NCBI GenBank assembly: GCA_036383955.1
Contig: DASVNH010000221.1
Location: 1 to 64,000, forward strand
From: JACQFK01 sp036383955
GTDB lineage: Bacteria > Planctomycetota > MHYJ01 > JACPRB01
DNA: 64,000 bases
Direction: 5' to 3'
Positions 1-7,881 of this stretch are shown piece after piece. The notes beneath the pieces were generated by a model, which saw nothing but the letters and a program-made list of their open reading frames with translations, searched no databases and was not told where the DNA came from. How positions within the stretch are numbered: position 1 is the first letter of the stretch; each line of letters opens with the position of its first letter. A program made the translations under genes and the position numbers.

Positions 1-584
1 GCCCCCCACTCGAGCGGGCGGCAGAGGAAGGGCGTCGCGAACGTGTTGTCGACGACCAGCAGGGCCCCGGCCTTCCGGCAGGCCTTCGCGATCCGCGCGA
101 AATCCGGCACGCGGACGAGCGGATTCGAGATCGTCTCGATCGCGACGACGTCGACGCCCTTCACGATCTTGCGGTCGAGGACGTCGAGGTCCGCGAACTC
201 CACGCCCACGCCGTGGCGCGGCGCGTGCGTGCGCAGGTAGGCGTAGGTGCCGCCGTAGAGGTCGCGCGAGGCGACCACCCGGCCGCCGCTCCCGAGCAGG
301 GTCTGGTAGATCGTGAGGACGGCCGACATCCCGCTGGAGCAGGCGAGCGCGTCCTCGGCGCCCTCGAGGGCGGCCATCGTCTCCTCGAGCTGCCGGCCGT
401 TCTCGTGGCCGAAGCGCCGGTAGAAGGCGTATTTCGAGCGCTTGCCGTGGTAGGCGTCGAGGAGGACGTCGAGATCGTCGAACGCGTGCACGGACGCGAG
501 CGAGATCGGCGGGGCGACGGGCGTCGACAGCCGCTCGATCTCCCGATGCGAATGGCTCGCCAGGGTCATGCGGCCGCGCGGCAT
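1..584 (-). CDS. Cys/Met-metabolism PLP-dependent enzyme (partial, 3' end off window)
   Basis: Reading leftward from 584, the frame stays open to the window edge and gives about 194 residues of a trans-sulfuration family enzyme (cystathionine gamma-synthase, beta-lyase or methionine gamma-lyase type). Visible family features are the SSGMSAV cofactor-phosphate segment, the SRDLYGGTY stretch, the ETISNPL stretch and the VVDNTFATPFLCRPL stretch that precedes the PLP lysine. The lysine itself lies beyond the edge, so the reaction cannot be told apart. ATG 584 is preferred over the in-frame ATG 569 because a TATGAT box lies 9 bases upstream of it, while no Shine-Dalgarno precedes either. It is divergent from the gene at 667. 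Confidence 0.85.
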   Translation of the reverse strand, partial: MPRGRMTLASHSHREIERLSTPVAPPISLASVHAFDDLDVLLDAYHGKRSKYAFYRRFGHENGRQLEETMAALEGAEDALACSSGMSAVLTIYQTLLGSGGRVVASRDLYGGTYAYLRTHAPRHGVGVEFADLDVLDRKIVKGVDVVAIETISNPLVRVPDFARIAKACRKAGALLVVDNTFATPFLCRPLEWG

Positions 585-593
585 AGGCGGTCC

Positions 594-599
594 ATCATA
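594..599 (-). promoter_or_regulatory. -10 box of the PLP enzyme gene
   Basis: TATGAT on the minus strand ends 9 bases before ATG 584. A start point 6-7 bases downstream would leave a leader of only 2-3 bases. No convincing -35 box was found. Confidence 0.4.
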
Positions 600-643
600 G
601 GGGCGAAGGATCGGGCGTCAAGGGTCCGTCTTGATACCGGGGG

Positions 644-658
644 GCGTAACGGTTACGC
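644..658. promoter_or_regulatory. perfect palindrome, possible operator
   Basis: GCGTAAC-G-GTTACGC is a perfect 7-bp-arm palindrome ending 8 bases before ATG 667, in the divergent region with the PLP gene. A TTGATA at 631-636 could be a -35 box, which would place a poor -10 inside the palindrome. An operator is an inference. Confidence 0.35.
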
Positions 659-666
659 TGACGGCC

Positions 667-1386
667 ATGCGCTTCAAAGTCGTGTTCCAGGCGGCGCTCG
701 TCGTGGGCGCCTCGCTGTCGGTGATCGGCGGGGCGGCCATCGCGATCCTCCATGTGCTCGACCCTCAGGCCGACATCCTCCTGCGCCTCGTCGGGGCCTA
801 CCATCACCTCGTGTTCGGCTTCGGCTTCCTGACGCTGTTCGCGCTGACGTCCGCGGCGATCGACTTCCTGGGCGCCCGAAAGCCCTCCGAAGCGGCGCCG
901 CCGCGACCCGTCGCGATCGAGGTCGCGCCGGTCGTCGCGAAGCCGCCCGCTCCCGCGCCGAAGCGTTCGAAGCTGGACGCGCTCTACCACGAGATGCGGA
1001 CCTACGTGGACCTGGAGATGTGGGAGCTGGCGCTGGAGAAGGCGACGTCGGTCGTGAACGACTTCCCGGGCACGCGCGAGGCGGACCTGGTCTCGAAGAA
1101 CCTGGGCGAGCTGCGCTGGAAGGCGGAGCCCAAGTTCGTGTCGATGAAGGAGCCGATGTCCGCCGACCAGGAGAAGGAACTGCGCGAAAAAGGCCTGAAG
1201 GCGATGGTCCAGCACGTGAAGACCTACGTGGACCTGGAGATGTGGGAGCTCGCCCGGCAGAAGGCCCAGGCCATCATGAAGAGCTTCCCGGATTCGGCGG
1301 AGGCGGCCGAGATGCTGAAGCTCTACGCCGAGGTCGACCGCAAGGCGCGCGAAACGGCGGGGGCCCCCGCCGCGTCCAATACCTAG
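667..1386 (+). CDS. two-TM membrane protein with internal repeat
   Basis: 239 residues, not assigned to a named family. Two hydrophobic helices (about residues 6-30 and 36-66) are followed by a Pro/Ala linker and a helical region. That region contains two copies of TYVDLEMWELA near residues 115 and 189. The copies resemble tetratricopeptide-like helical repeats and suggest a membrane-anchored protein-interaction module. ATG 667 was chosen over an upstream in-frame start at 631 because it begins directly before the hydrophobic helix. The stop is followed without a gap by the next start (1387), so the two are probably co-translated. Confidence 0.7.
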   Translation: MRFKVVFQAALVVGASLSVIGGAAIAILHVLDPQADILLRLVGAYHHLVFGFGFLTLFALTSAAIDFLGARKPSEAAPPRPVAIEVAPVVAKPPAPAPKRSKLDALYHEMRTYVDLEMWELALEKATSVVNDFPGTREADLVSKNLGELRWKAEPKFVSMKEPMSADQEKELREKGLKAMVQHVKTYVDLEMWELARQKAQAIMKSFPDSAEAAEMLKLYAEVDRKARETAGAPAASNT

Positions 1387-1590
1387 ATGGCCGAGATCCG
1401 CGACATCCTGGGCTTCCCCTTCAAGATGGCGGGCGCCTTCGTGCGCATCGCGGGCCGGATCACCATCGGCTCGGTCGGCTTCGTGCTGATGGGGGCGGGC
1501 CTCCTCTGCGTCTCCCCCCTGCAGATCTGGTGGGCGGGCGTCCCGCTGCTGCTCGTCGGCCTCCTGCTGCTCGTCAAAGCCATCTTCTAG
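1387..1590 (+). CDS. small membrane protein, unknown
   Basis: 67 residues starting immediately after the TAG of the preceding gene. An amphipathic N-terminus is followed by two hydrophobic segments (about 22-42 and 46-66) that run to the C-terminus. No family recognised. The tight spacing suggests that it works with, or is translated with, the two-TM protein upstream. Confidence 0.6.
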   Translation: MAEIRDILGFPFKMAGAFVRIAGRITIGSVGFVLMGAGLLCVSPLQIWWAGVPLLLVGLLLLVKAIF

Positions 1591-1664
1591 CCCGCCTCCG
1601 CGGCTTCGAAAAAGAACCGAGTTCTCCCTCTCAGATCGCCCCCGATGGGACATAATTGTTCACC

Positions 1665-4600
1665 GTGGAAGAGCGAGCGACCGAGGTACGGACCGGGGTT
1701 TTGGAGCTCCTGACCCAGCTGAGGATGGCCCTGGGCCAGCTCAGGCTCTATCCGGCCACCAGTCCCCAGGCCCAGAAGGCCATTCTTCCCGCCCACGCCC
1801 TCGTGTCGGCCTTCCCGGGGGCCAGCGGCAAGGTCACCCTGGCCCGCACGCTCCGGGGGCTCCTGATCAACGGCCAGCGCCCGCCCGCGGGCGACGCCTC
1901 GGCCCTGGCCGAAAAGGCCTGGCTCCAGGTCCTCCAGGACTGCCACGTCAACTCCCTGGTCATCCTGACCGCCATCAGCGTCGAGGAGCTGACGACGTTC
2001 CTCGACGCCCTGGGCCGCAAATTCTGGGACATCAAGGAAGGCAAGATCGTCAACCAGAAGCTGCGGGACCTGGGGGTGGTGCAGGCCTGGACGGAGGAGG
2101 TCCAGTTCGTCGCCATGGCCAAGGGCGACCTCCTCATCGAAGGCGCCGCCAAGAAGCTCGAGGCCGCCGGCGCCCGGGTGTCCGAGATCGTGCTGACGCT
2201 CGAACAGCTGATCGACGGCACGGCCGAGGAAGGCATCGCCGAGCAGGTCCGCCTCGAGATCATGCGCAAGCTGCTCGAACAGGATCCCATGCTCATCCAG
2301 AAGGCCCAGGCGATGGCCTACGCCATCGCCGAGGAGGATGCCGCCGGCGGCGGTGGCGGTGGAGGAGGCTGGGGCGGCGTCGGCATCGGCGACGGATCTG
2401 GGACCGGAGGCCCGGGCGATGGTTCCGGAACCGGAACCGGAACAGGTACAGGTACAGGAACGGGGACTGGGACCGGTACAGGCACCGGATCCGGAACAGG
2501 AACCGGAACGGGTACAGGCACGGGGACTGGTACGGGGACCGGACCTGGAACGGGGACCGGGACCGGTACAGGCACTGGAACCGGTACGGGCACGGGTTCA
2601 GGAACCGGTACCGGCACTGGAACAGGAACCGGCACAGGCACGGGCACGGGGACAGGCACTGGCTCCGGCGGCGGTTCCGGTTCCGGTTCCGGTTCCGGTT
2701 CCGGTTCCGGGTCCGGGTCCGGGTCCGGGTCCGGTTCCGGGTCCGGTTCCGGGTCCGGGTCCGGGTCCGGGTCCGGCTCTCGTCCCGGCACCGGCACGGG
2801 GCCGCGGCCTCACCGGACCCTTTTCGGCACCGGCAAGTCACCCGGCTGGATCTCCTTCGATCAGGCGCGCAAGAGCCTGGCGGAAATCGCCCGGCTGCTC
2901 AAGCAGGCCGATCCCGCGGAACGCGAGAGCCTGCGCGCCCTCGGCCATCTCCTCCTGGGCGGCTTCCGCTACGACCCCCTCCTCTCCGCGCTGCTCAAGA
3001 AGTTCCTCAGCGACGAGGCGATCGACCTCATGCCCGCCTGGATGACGGAGGAAGAGAAGAAAAAGGAGACCAAGCCCGCGGAGCCGGAAGGCCCGCCCTC
3101 GCCGCTCAAGCGCGCCGCCGACCTCCTGGCGCTGGCCGAAGACGCCCGGATCGACGCGCTCTCCGACCAGGGCGTCGCCCTCGTGAAGGACCTGCTCGGC
3201 CTCAAACGCGCGGATCTGATCCTCGACCTCATCAAAACGCTGATCGAGCACGCGCGCCACGTCACCGCGCGGCACCGGACCAAGGCGCTGAAGCTGATGG
3301 TCCCCCTGTACCCGCTCCTGGACACGAACGAGGTGAAGGAAGCCCGCGTCTCGATCGAAGGCCGCGTCACGGCGGCCCTGGCCCTCGAGCGCGACCGCGG
3401 CATCTATCCGATCCTCGTCGACCTGGCCGCCTCGATCATCGAAAGCCTGCTGGCCCGCGGCGTCCTGGAGCCGGCCGCCGCGGTCCTCAACGCCCTCCGC
3501 CTGCAGGTGCAGACGGAGGACAAGGAATTCCCGGACCGCCGGGACCTCTCCTACCGCGGCCTGGAACGGCTGGCCGGCCCCCCCGCCTTCCCCGCCCTGC
3601 TGGAGAAGATGCGCGCCAAGCATTCCCTCGCGACCCAGATGGCCGAGGCGCTGGGCATCGCCGCCGCGCAGGGCCTCGTGGACCGGATGAAGGCCTCCGA
3701 CAGCATGGCCGAGCGGATCGGCCTGGCCCAGCTGATCCTCCGCGCGGGTCCCGACGCCGGGAACGTGCTGGCGCTGGAAACGCAGATGAGCTTCGCCCCG
3801 TCGGAGGCCCTCAAGCTCGTCGACCTCATCCGCCTGGCGATGCCGGAAGCGCAAGCCGAGGCCGCGCTGGGCATGACCTTGCGACATCCCGCGCTCGCCG
3901 TCCGCCGGCGCGCCGCCGGTTTCCTGAAGGGAGCCGGCTCCCCCCGCGCGGGCGCCTACTTCATGGAGGCGCTCAAGAAGGAGAGCGATCCGACGGCCCG
4001 GGCGCTCTTCGTGGAATCGCTGGGCCACCTCCGTTACGACTCCGCCCTTCCCCTCCTCGGCCAGATCCTCGAATCCCGGTCGGAAGGCGAGGACGTCCGC
4101 GGCACGGCCGCCGCCGCCCTGGGCAGCCTCGGCAAGCCGCAGGCCATCCCCATCCTGGTCCGCGCGTCCACGAAGGGCCGCGGCCTGACCCTGGTCCTCA
4201 ACGCCGCGCCCCCGGCCGTCCGGTCGGCCTGCGTCCGCGCCCTCGTCGCCTACACGCAGTACCCGGAGGCGCGCGAAGCCCTGCGCCGCTCCGTCGAGGA
4301 CCCCGACACCGTCGTCCGCGAAGCCGCGCGCGAGTCCCTTCTGACCCCGCTGGTCAAGGCCTTCGGCGACGGGGTCCGGAAGTCCACCCTCCTGTCGGAC
4401 ATCAAGTACTTCCAGGTCTCGGACGCCGCCATCGCCGGCTACCTCGGCGAAGTGCCGCTCGACCAGATCTGCCAGGTCCTGGAGGAAGGCGCCCGCACCG
4501 GCCTCCTGTACATCAACGTCGGAGGATCGAACGCGAAGGTCTACGTCGAGGCGGGCGAGGTCGTGTCCGCCGAATACGCGGGCCTGAAGGGCCAGGAGGC

Positions 4601-4757
4601 CTTCAACCAGTTCTGCCGCTGGGAAGGCACGACGTTCCTCTTCATGCCGGGCGCGGCCGCTCCCACCCGCGGCCCCGCCGAGAGCATCATCAAGATGATG
4701 ATGGACGCGTGCGAAGTCCGCGAAAGGACCGACCGACCGCCCGCCCCATCCGCCTGA
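1665..4757 (+). CDS. HEAT-repeat protein with Gly-Thr/Gly-Ser tract and C-terminal DUF4388
   Basis: About 1030 residues in four parts. Residues 1-220 are helical and unrecognised. Residues about 226-373 are a glycine-rich linker that passes from GT to GS dipeptides. Helical HEAT-like repeats follow, clearest at about 700-890 (e.g. ARALFVESLGHLRYDSALPL). A C-terminal DUF4388/PATAN-like domain starts near residue 915 (FQVSDAAIAGYLGEVPLDQI). DUF4388 proteins occur in bacterial signalling and gliding contexts, and HEAT arrays bind protein partners. A scaffold role is therefore inferred. GTG 1665 is preferred over TTG 1656 because a CATAAT box (1651-1656) overlaps the latter and sits 8 bases before the former. 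The next gene, an RsbU-like phosphatase, starts 5 bases after the stop. Confidence 0.85.
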   Translation: MEERATEVRTGVLELLTQLRMALGQLRLYPATSPQAQKAILPAHALVSAFPGASGKVTLARTLRGLLINGQRPPAGDASALAEKAWLQVLQDCHVNSLVILTAISVEELTTFLDALGRKFWDIKEGKIVNQKLRDLGVVQAWTEEVQFVAMAKGDLLIEGAAKKLEAAGARVSEIVLTLEQLIDGTAEEGIAEQVRLEIMRKLLEQDPMLIQKAQAMAYAIAEEDAAGGGGGGGGWGGVGIGDGSGTGGPGDGSGTGTGTGTGTGTGTGTGTGTGSGTGTGTGTGTGTGTGTGPGTGTGTGTGTGTGTGTGSGTGTGTGTGTGTGTGTGTGTGSGGGSGSGSGSGSGSGSGSGSGSGSGSGSGSGSGSGSGSRPGTGTGPRPHRTLFGTGKSPGWISFDQARKSLAEIARLLKQADPAERESLRALGHLLLGGFRYDPLLSALLKKFLSDEAIDLMPAWMTEEEKKKETKPAEPEGPPSPLKRAADLLALAEDARIDALSDQGVALVKDLLGLKRADLILDLIKTLIEHARHVTARHRTKALKLMVPLYPLLDTNEVKEARVSIEGRVTAALALERDRGIYPILVDLAASIIESLLARGVLEPAAAVLNALRLQVQTEDKEFPDRRDLSYRGLERLAGPPAFPALLEKMRAKHSLATQMAEALGIAAAQGLVDRMKASDSMAERIGLAQLILRAGPDAGNVLALETQMSFAPSEALKLVDLIRLAMPEAQAEAALGMTLRHPALAVRRRAAGFLKGAGSPRAGAYFMEALKKESDPTARALFVESLGHLRYDSALPLLGQILESRSEGEDVRGTAAAALGSLGKPQAIPILVRASTKGRGLTLVLNAAPPAVRSACVRALVAYTQYPEAREALRRSVEDPDTVVREAARESLLTPLVKAFGDGVRKSTLLSDIKYFQVSDAAIAGYLGEVPLDQICQVLEEGARTGLLYINVGGSNAKVYVEAGEVVSAEYAGLKGQEAFNQFCRWEGTTFLFMPGAAAPTRGPAESIIKMMMDACEVRERTDRPPAPSA
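2421..2778 (+). repeat. degenerate hexamer tandem repeat encoding (GT)n then (GS)n
   Basis: About 60 six-base units. The first part is GGNACN units coding Gly-Thr, the last part (from about 2668) GGTTCC/GGGTCC units coding Gly-Ser. It lies wholly in frame inside the HEAT/DUF4388 gene. Synonymous variation is heavy in the GT part and light in the GS part, suggesting that the GS part expanded more recently. Confidence 0.9.
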
Positions 4758-4762
4758 GCCCC

Positions 4763-6232
4763 ATGGAATCGGACGAAGAAGAAATCGTCGCCCAGACGAA
4801 GGCGTACCGGATCACGAAGCGCCGCTCCGGCGACTTCCTGCTCTTCACCGTCTCCGGCCGCTGCGGCGACGCCCTCCTCGACGACTTCCGCTCCAAAGTC
4901 TTCCTCTACCGCTGCGACTACGCGCTCGACCTCTCCGCGCTCACCGGCGCGAACGCCGCCCTCGCGCGCGAACTCCGGGACACCGCCGCCTCGTTCAGCT
5001 CCGGCCAGAAGCGCCTCGTCCTCATCCATCCGCCCGAAGCCCTGGCCAGCCTCCTGTCCATGGGAGGCGGAAAGTCGCCCGTCGAAATCGTCCACGCGGA
5101 AGACCAGCTGGCGGCGTCGACCCCCGTCGCCGACGAGGCCGGCGCGAACATGCTCCGCCAGCTCGAACGGACGCGGAAGGAATTCCAGACGAACCGCTAC
5201 TGGCAGCTCGTCGACCGCGAGGGCTACTGGATCTGCCCGTACTGCGCCGGGGTGCAGACGGACGTCCGGGTCACCTCGCTGATGGCGGTCTCGAGCGCCG
5301 TGATCGAGAGAGCCTACCGGCATCTCTGGTCCAAGTGCCCCGACTTCCAGCCGACCGCGCCGCGGCTGCGCCCGCTCGCCGAGCTCCAGGAGGCGCTGCG
5401 CCGAGCCAACCAGGAAAAGACGGTCGTCCCCACCCGCCAGCTGGACAAGATGGCCACGGAGATCGCCGCGCTGAAGGGCCGCAAGGAGGAGCTGGAGGAC
5501 AGCGTCCGGCGGGCCTCGGAACGGCAGCGGCGGCTGCTGCCGGCGAAGGCGCCCGACGTCCCCGGCGCCGAGATCGAGATCATCTACCGGCCGGCGGCCG
5601 TGGTCAGCGGCGACTTCTACGACTTCGTGCCCCTCGACGACGGCAAGATGGCGTTCCTCATCGGCGACGTCTCGGGCCACGGCATCGAGGCCGGGATCGT
5701 CATGGGCATGGCCAAGAAGGTCCTGGCCATCCGCCTCCAGGACAGCCAGGACCTGGTCGACGCCCTGGTGCGCACGAACGCGGACGTCGACCGCGAGCTC
5801 GGCCGGGTGAGCTTCGTGACCGTGTTCGTGGCGGTCTTCGACCCGGCGGCGCGCACGCTGTCGTGCGTCCGGGCCGGCCACAATCCGCCGCTCCTCTTCA
5901 ATCCGCGGCGGGAGGGGCGCTGCCTGGAGATCAAGCCGGGCGGACTGGGCCTGGGCATCCTGGGCGACCCGATGTTCGAGCCGACGATCGAACAGCAGGA
6001 GATCGCCGTCGAGCCGGGCGACATCCTGCTGCTCTACACGGACGGCCTCGTGGAAGCGCGGAACGCCGAAGGCGACCAGTTCGGCGTCGAACGGACGATC
6101 AAGGTCCTCGGGTCCACGTACGGCTACACGCCGGCGCTGGTGCTGAGCCAGCTCGCCAGCGATCTGGACGGGTTCACCGGAAAGGCCGAGTCGGAGGACG
6201 ACATCTCGGCGGTCTGCGTCCGGTTCAAGTGA
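4763..6232 (+). CDS. PP2C-type (SpoIIE/RsbU) serine phosphatase with N-terminal STAS-like domain
   Basis: 489 residues. Residues about 10-115 look like a degenerate STAS fold. A short segment with WICPYCAG and later a WSKCPDF follows, then a coiled coil (about 215-260). The C-terminal SpoIIE phosphatase domain begins near 265. Its metal-binding acidic motifs are present: VVSGDFYDF, GDVSGHGIEAG, a DGLVEARN stretch and terminal SEDDISAV. Such enzymes dephosphorylate STAS-domain antagonists in partner-switching pathways. ATG 4763 lies 5 bases after the previous stop. The STAS gene at 6252-6599, facing it, is the obvious candidate substrate. Confidence 0.9.
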   Translation: MESDEEEIVAQTKAYRITKRRSGDFLLFTVSGRCGDALLDDFRSKVFLYRCDYALDLSALTGANAALARELRDTAASFSSGQKRLVLIHPPEALASLLSMGGGKSPVEIVHAEDQLAASTPVADEAGANMLRQLERTRKEFQTNRYWQLVDREGYWICPYCAGVQTDVRVTSLMAVSSAVIERAYRHLWSKCPDFQPTAPRLRPLAELQEALRRANQEKTVVPTRQLDKMATEIAALKGRKEELEDSVRRASERQRRLLPAKAPDVPGAEIEIIYRPAAVVSGDFYDFVPLDDGKMAFLIGDVSGHGIEAGIVMGMAKKVLAIRLQDSQDLVDALVRTNADVDRELGRVSFVTVFVAVFDPAARTLSCVRAGHNPPLLFNPRREGRCLEIKPGGLGLGILGDPMFEPTIEQQEIAVEPGDILLLYTDGLVEARNAEGDQFGVERTIKVLGSTYGYTPALVLSQLASDLDGFTGKAESEDDISAVCVRFK

Positions 6233-6251
6233 TCGGAGTAAAGCGGCGGGC

Positions 6252-6599
6252 CTAGGCGAACTGCCCGATGGCGGTCTTCTCGTCCTTGGCGAAGCGGAGG
6301 ACGCCGTCCAGGCCGATCAGGGTGAGGACTTCCATGACCTGGAGCGGGGTGGCGGCCAGGACGAGCCGGCCGCCGTTCTTGATGGCCGTGGTGAAGCCTC
6401 CGATCAGGCAGCCGATGCCCGACGAGGCGACATACTTGGTTCTCTCCAGATTGATCACCACCCGATAGATCTTCTTCGCGAAGATCTGGTCGAAGGCGGT
6501 CTTCACCTTGTCCAGGTTGGACGAATCCATCTCGCCCCGGATCCGGATCACCCAGATCTCGGGCGTCAGTTCCGCCGTCTCAATCGCTAGGAGCGCCAT
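6252..6599 (-). CDS. STAS-domain anti-sigma factor antagonist
   Basis: 115 residues forming a single STAS domain (SpoIIAA/RsbV family). The phosphorylatable-serine loop reads TKYVASSGIGCLIGG. These proteins are phosphorylated by an anti-sigma kinase and dephosphorylated by a PP2C enzyme. The convergent phosphatase ends 19 bases away, but no RsbW/SpoIIAB kinase is visible in the window. A GGGGGAGG Shine-Dalgarno lies about 15 bases upstream of ATG 6599. Confidence 0.9.
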   Translation of the reverse strand: MALLAIETAELTPEIWVIRIRGEMDSSNLDKVKTAFDQIFAKKIYRVVINLERTKYVASSGIGCLIGGFTTAIKNGGRLVLAATPLQVMEVLTLIGLDGVLRFAKDEKTAIGQFA

Positions 6600-6623
6600 A
6601 GACCCCGGCCTTTCCTCCCCCTG

Positions 6624-6629
6624 ACTATA
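6624..6629 (-). promoter_or_regulatory. -10 box of the STAS gene
   Basis: TATAGT on the minus strand, 24 bases before ATG 6599. This leaves a short leader that contains the purine-rich ribosome site. No good -35 box. Confidence 0.4.
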
Positions 6630-6656
6630 CCCCGCGGATCGCGGGCGCGCGCCGCA

Positions 6657-7652
6657 TTACAGAGCGGGCCCGAGCAGGTCCTTCACGGCTTCCTTCTCGG
6701 CCTTCAGCTCGGCCGCCGACGCGTCGAGCTTCTGGCGGGCGTCGGCGTCGATCGTGAACCCTTCGACGATCTTCCAGGCGCGGCCGTCGGACGTCAGCGG
6801 GAAGCTGTAGATGAGCCCCGCCGGGATGCCGTAGGGATTCTTGTCGGAGATCACGCCCGCGCTGAACGTCTCGTTCGGCGGCGTGGCGGTCGAGGCGGAG
6901 CGGACGGAGTCGAGGGCCGCGTTGGCCGCGGAGGCGGCCGAGCTCGCCCCCCGGGCCTTGATGACGGCGGCGCCGCGTTTCGCGACGGTGGGGACGAAGG
7001 TGTCGGCGAGCCAGGCGGCGTCGGGGATCATCTGGGTGGCCAGCTTCGGGCCGATCAGGGCGTTCTTGTAGTCCGGGTACTGGGTGTCGGAGTGGTTGCC
7101 CCAGATCGTCATCCGGGTCACCATCCCCACCGACGCGCCGGCCTTCTTCGCGAGCTGCGAGGCGGCCCGGTTCTGGTCGAGGCGGGTCATGGCGAACCAG
7201 CGCTCGGCCGGGACGTTCGGCGCGTGCGACTTCGCGATCAGGCAGTTGGTGTTGCAGGGGTTCGCGACGGTGAGGACGCGGACGTCCTTCGAGGCGGCGG
7301 CGTTGATCGCCTTGCCCTGGCCCGTGAAGATCGGGCCGTTCGCGCGGATCAGGTCGGCCCGCGTCATGCCGTCCTTGCGCGGCAGGCCGCCCACCAGGAT
7401 CACCCAGTCGGCGTCGCCGAAGGCCTCCTCGGCCTTGTCGGTGGCCTTGACGTCCCTCAGGAGCGGGAAGGCGCAGTCCTCCAGTTCCATGAGCGTCCCG
7501 CCCAGCGACGGCAGCGCGGGCGTGATCTCGAGCAGGCCGAGGCTGACCGGCTGGTCGGCCCCGAAGACCTGGCCCGAGGCGAGGCGGAACAGCAGGGCGT
7601 ACCCGATCTGCCCCCCGGCCCCGGTGATGGCGACGCGAATCGGCTTCTTCAT
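6657..7652 (-). CDS. mdh: malate dehydrogenase
   Basis: 331 residues, the usual length for the cytosolic-type bacterial malate dehydrogenase (NAD-dependent malate/oxaloacetate interconversion, TCA cycle). The N-terminal Rossmann motif is GAGGQIGYALLFRL. The substrate arginine region is GGLPRKDGMTRADL, the LDQNRAASQLA segment carries the second arginine, and the catalytic histidine is in IWGNHSDTQYPD. It is a single gene with its own promoter. A TAGAAT box ends 7 bases before ATG 7652, implying a leaderless or nearly leaderless mRNA. Confidence 0.97.
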   Translation of the reverse strand: MKKPIRVAITGAGGQIGYALLFRLASGQVFGADQPVSLGLLEITPALPSLGGTLMELEDCAFPLLRDVKATDKAEEAFGDADWVILVGGLPRKDGMTRADLIRANGPIFTGQGKAINAAASKDVRVLTVANPCNTNCLIAKSHAPNVPAERWFAMTRLDQNRAASQLAKKAGASVGMVTRMTIWGNHSDTQYPDYKNALIGPKLATQMIPDAAWLADTFVPTVAKRGAAVIKARGASSAASAANAALDSVRSASTATPPNETFSAGVISDKNPYGIPAGLIYSFPLTSDGRAWKIVEGFTIDADARQKLDASAAELKAEKEAVKDLLGPAL

Positions 7653-7659
7653 GGGGCTG

Positions 7660-7687
7660 ATTCTAGGGGGGATGAATCAAGAATCAA
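7660..7687 (-). promoter_or_regulatory. promoter of mdh
   Basis: Minus strand: -35 TTGATT (7682-7687), 16-base spacer, -10 TAGAAT (7660-7665), then 7 bases to ATG 7652. The -35 box comes from a short tandem repeat of the AATCAAG type at 7674-7694. Confidence 0.55.
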
Positions 7688-7803
7688 GAATTAAGAGGCT
7701 CGCCCGAAGAGCCGGGAGATCCGGATCACGAGGACCGCGAACAGGACGTGCCAGGTCTTCACCCGGACATCGAACGACGGAGGCGGCGGGTCCGCCCGGG
7801 AAA

Positions 7804-7881
7804 TCAACGGCGGAAAAGGCGGGCCACCGCGCAGGGCAGGCCGACGACCAGCAGGGCGAACCAGACGTGCCAGCTCCTCAT
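7804..7881 (-). CDS. possible 25-residue membrane peptide coupled to mraY
   Basis: ATG 7881 overlaps the mraY stop (ATGA) and opens a 25-codon frame, MRSWHVWFALLVVGLPCAVA followed by RLFRR. This is one hydrophobic helix with a positively charged tail. Translational coupling makes expression plausible, but the frame is too short to exclude chance. A degraded look-alike (TWHVLF then a frameshift) lies just downstream at about 7691-7763. Confidence 0.25.
   Translation of the reverse strand: MRSWHVWFALLVVGLPCAVARLFRR

Noticed and set aside
2293..2841. Long open frames opposite the Gly-Thr/Gly-Ser tract encoding Pro/Val/Asp/Glu or Arg-rich repeats
   Set aside because: They are complements of the hexamer repeat inside a well-supported gene, with no start signals and no recognisable protein.
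7691..7763. Second small gene downstream of mraY starting at GTG 7763
   Set aside because: The similarity to the 25-residue frame is interrupted by a frameshift after six residues.
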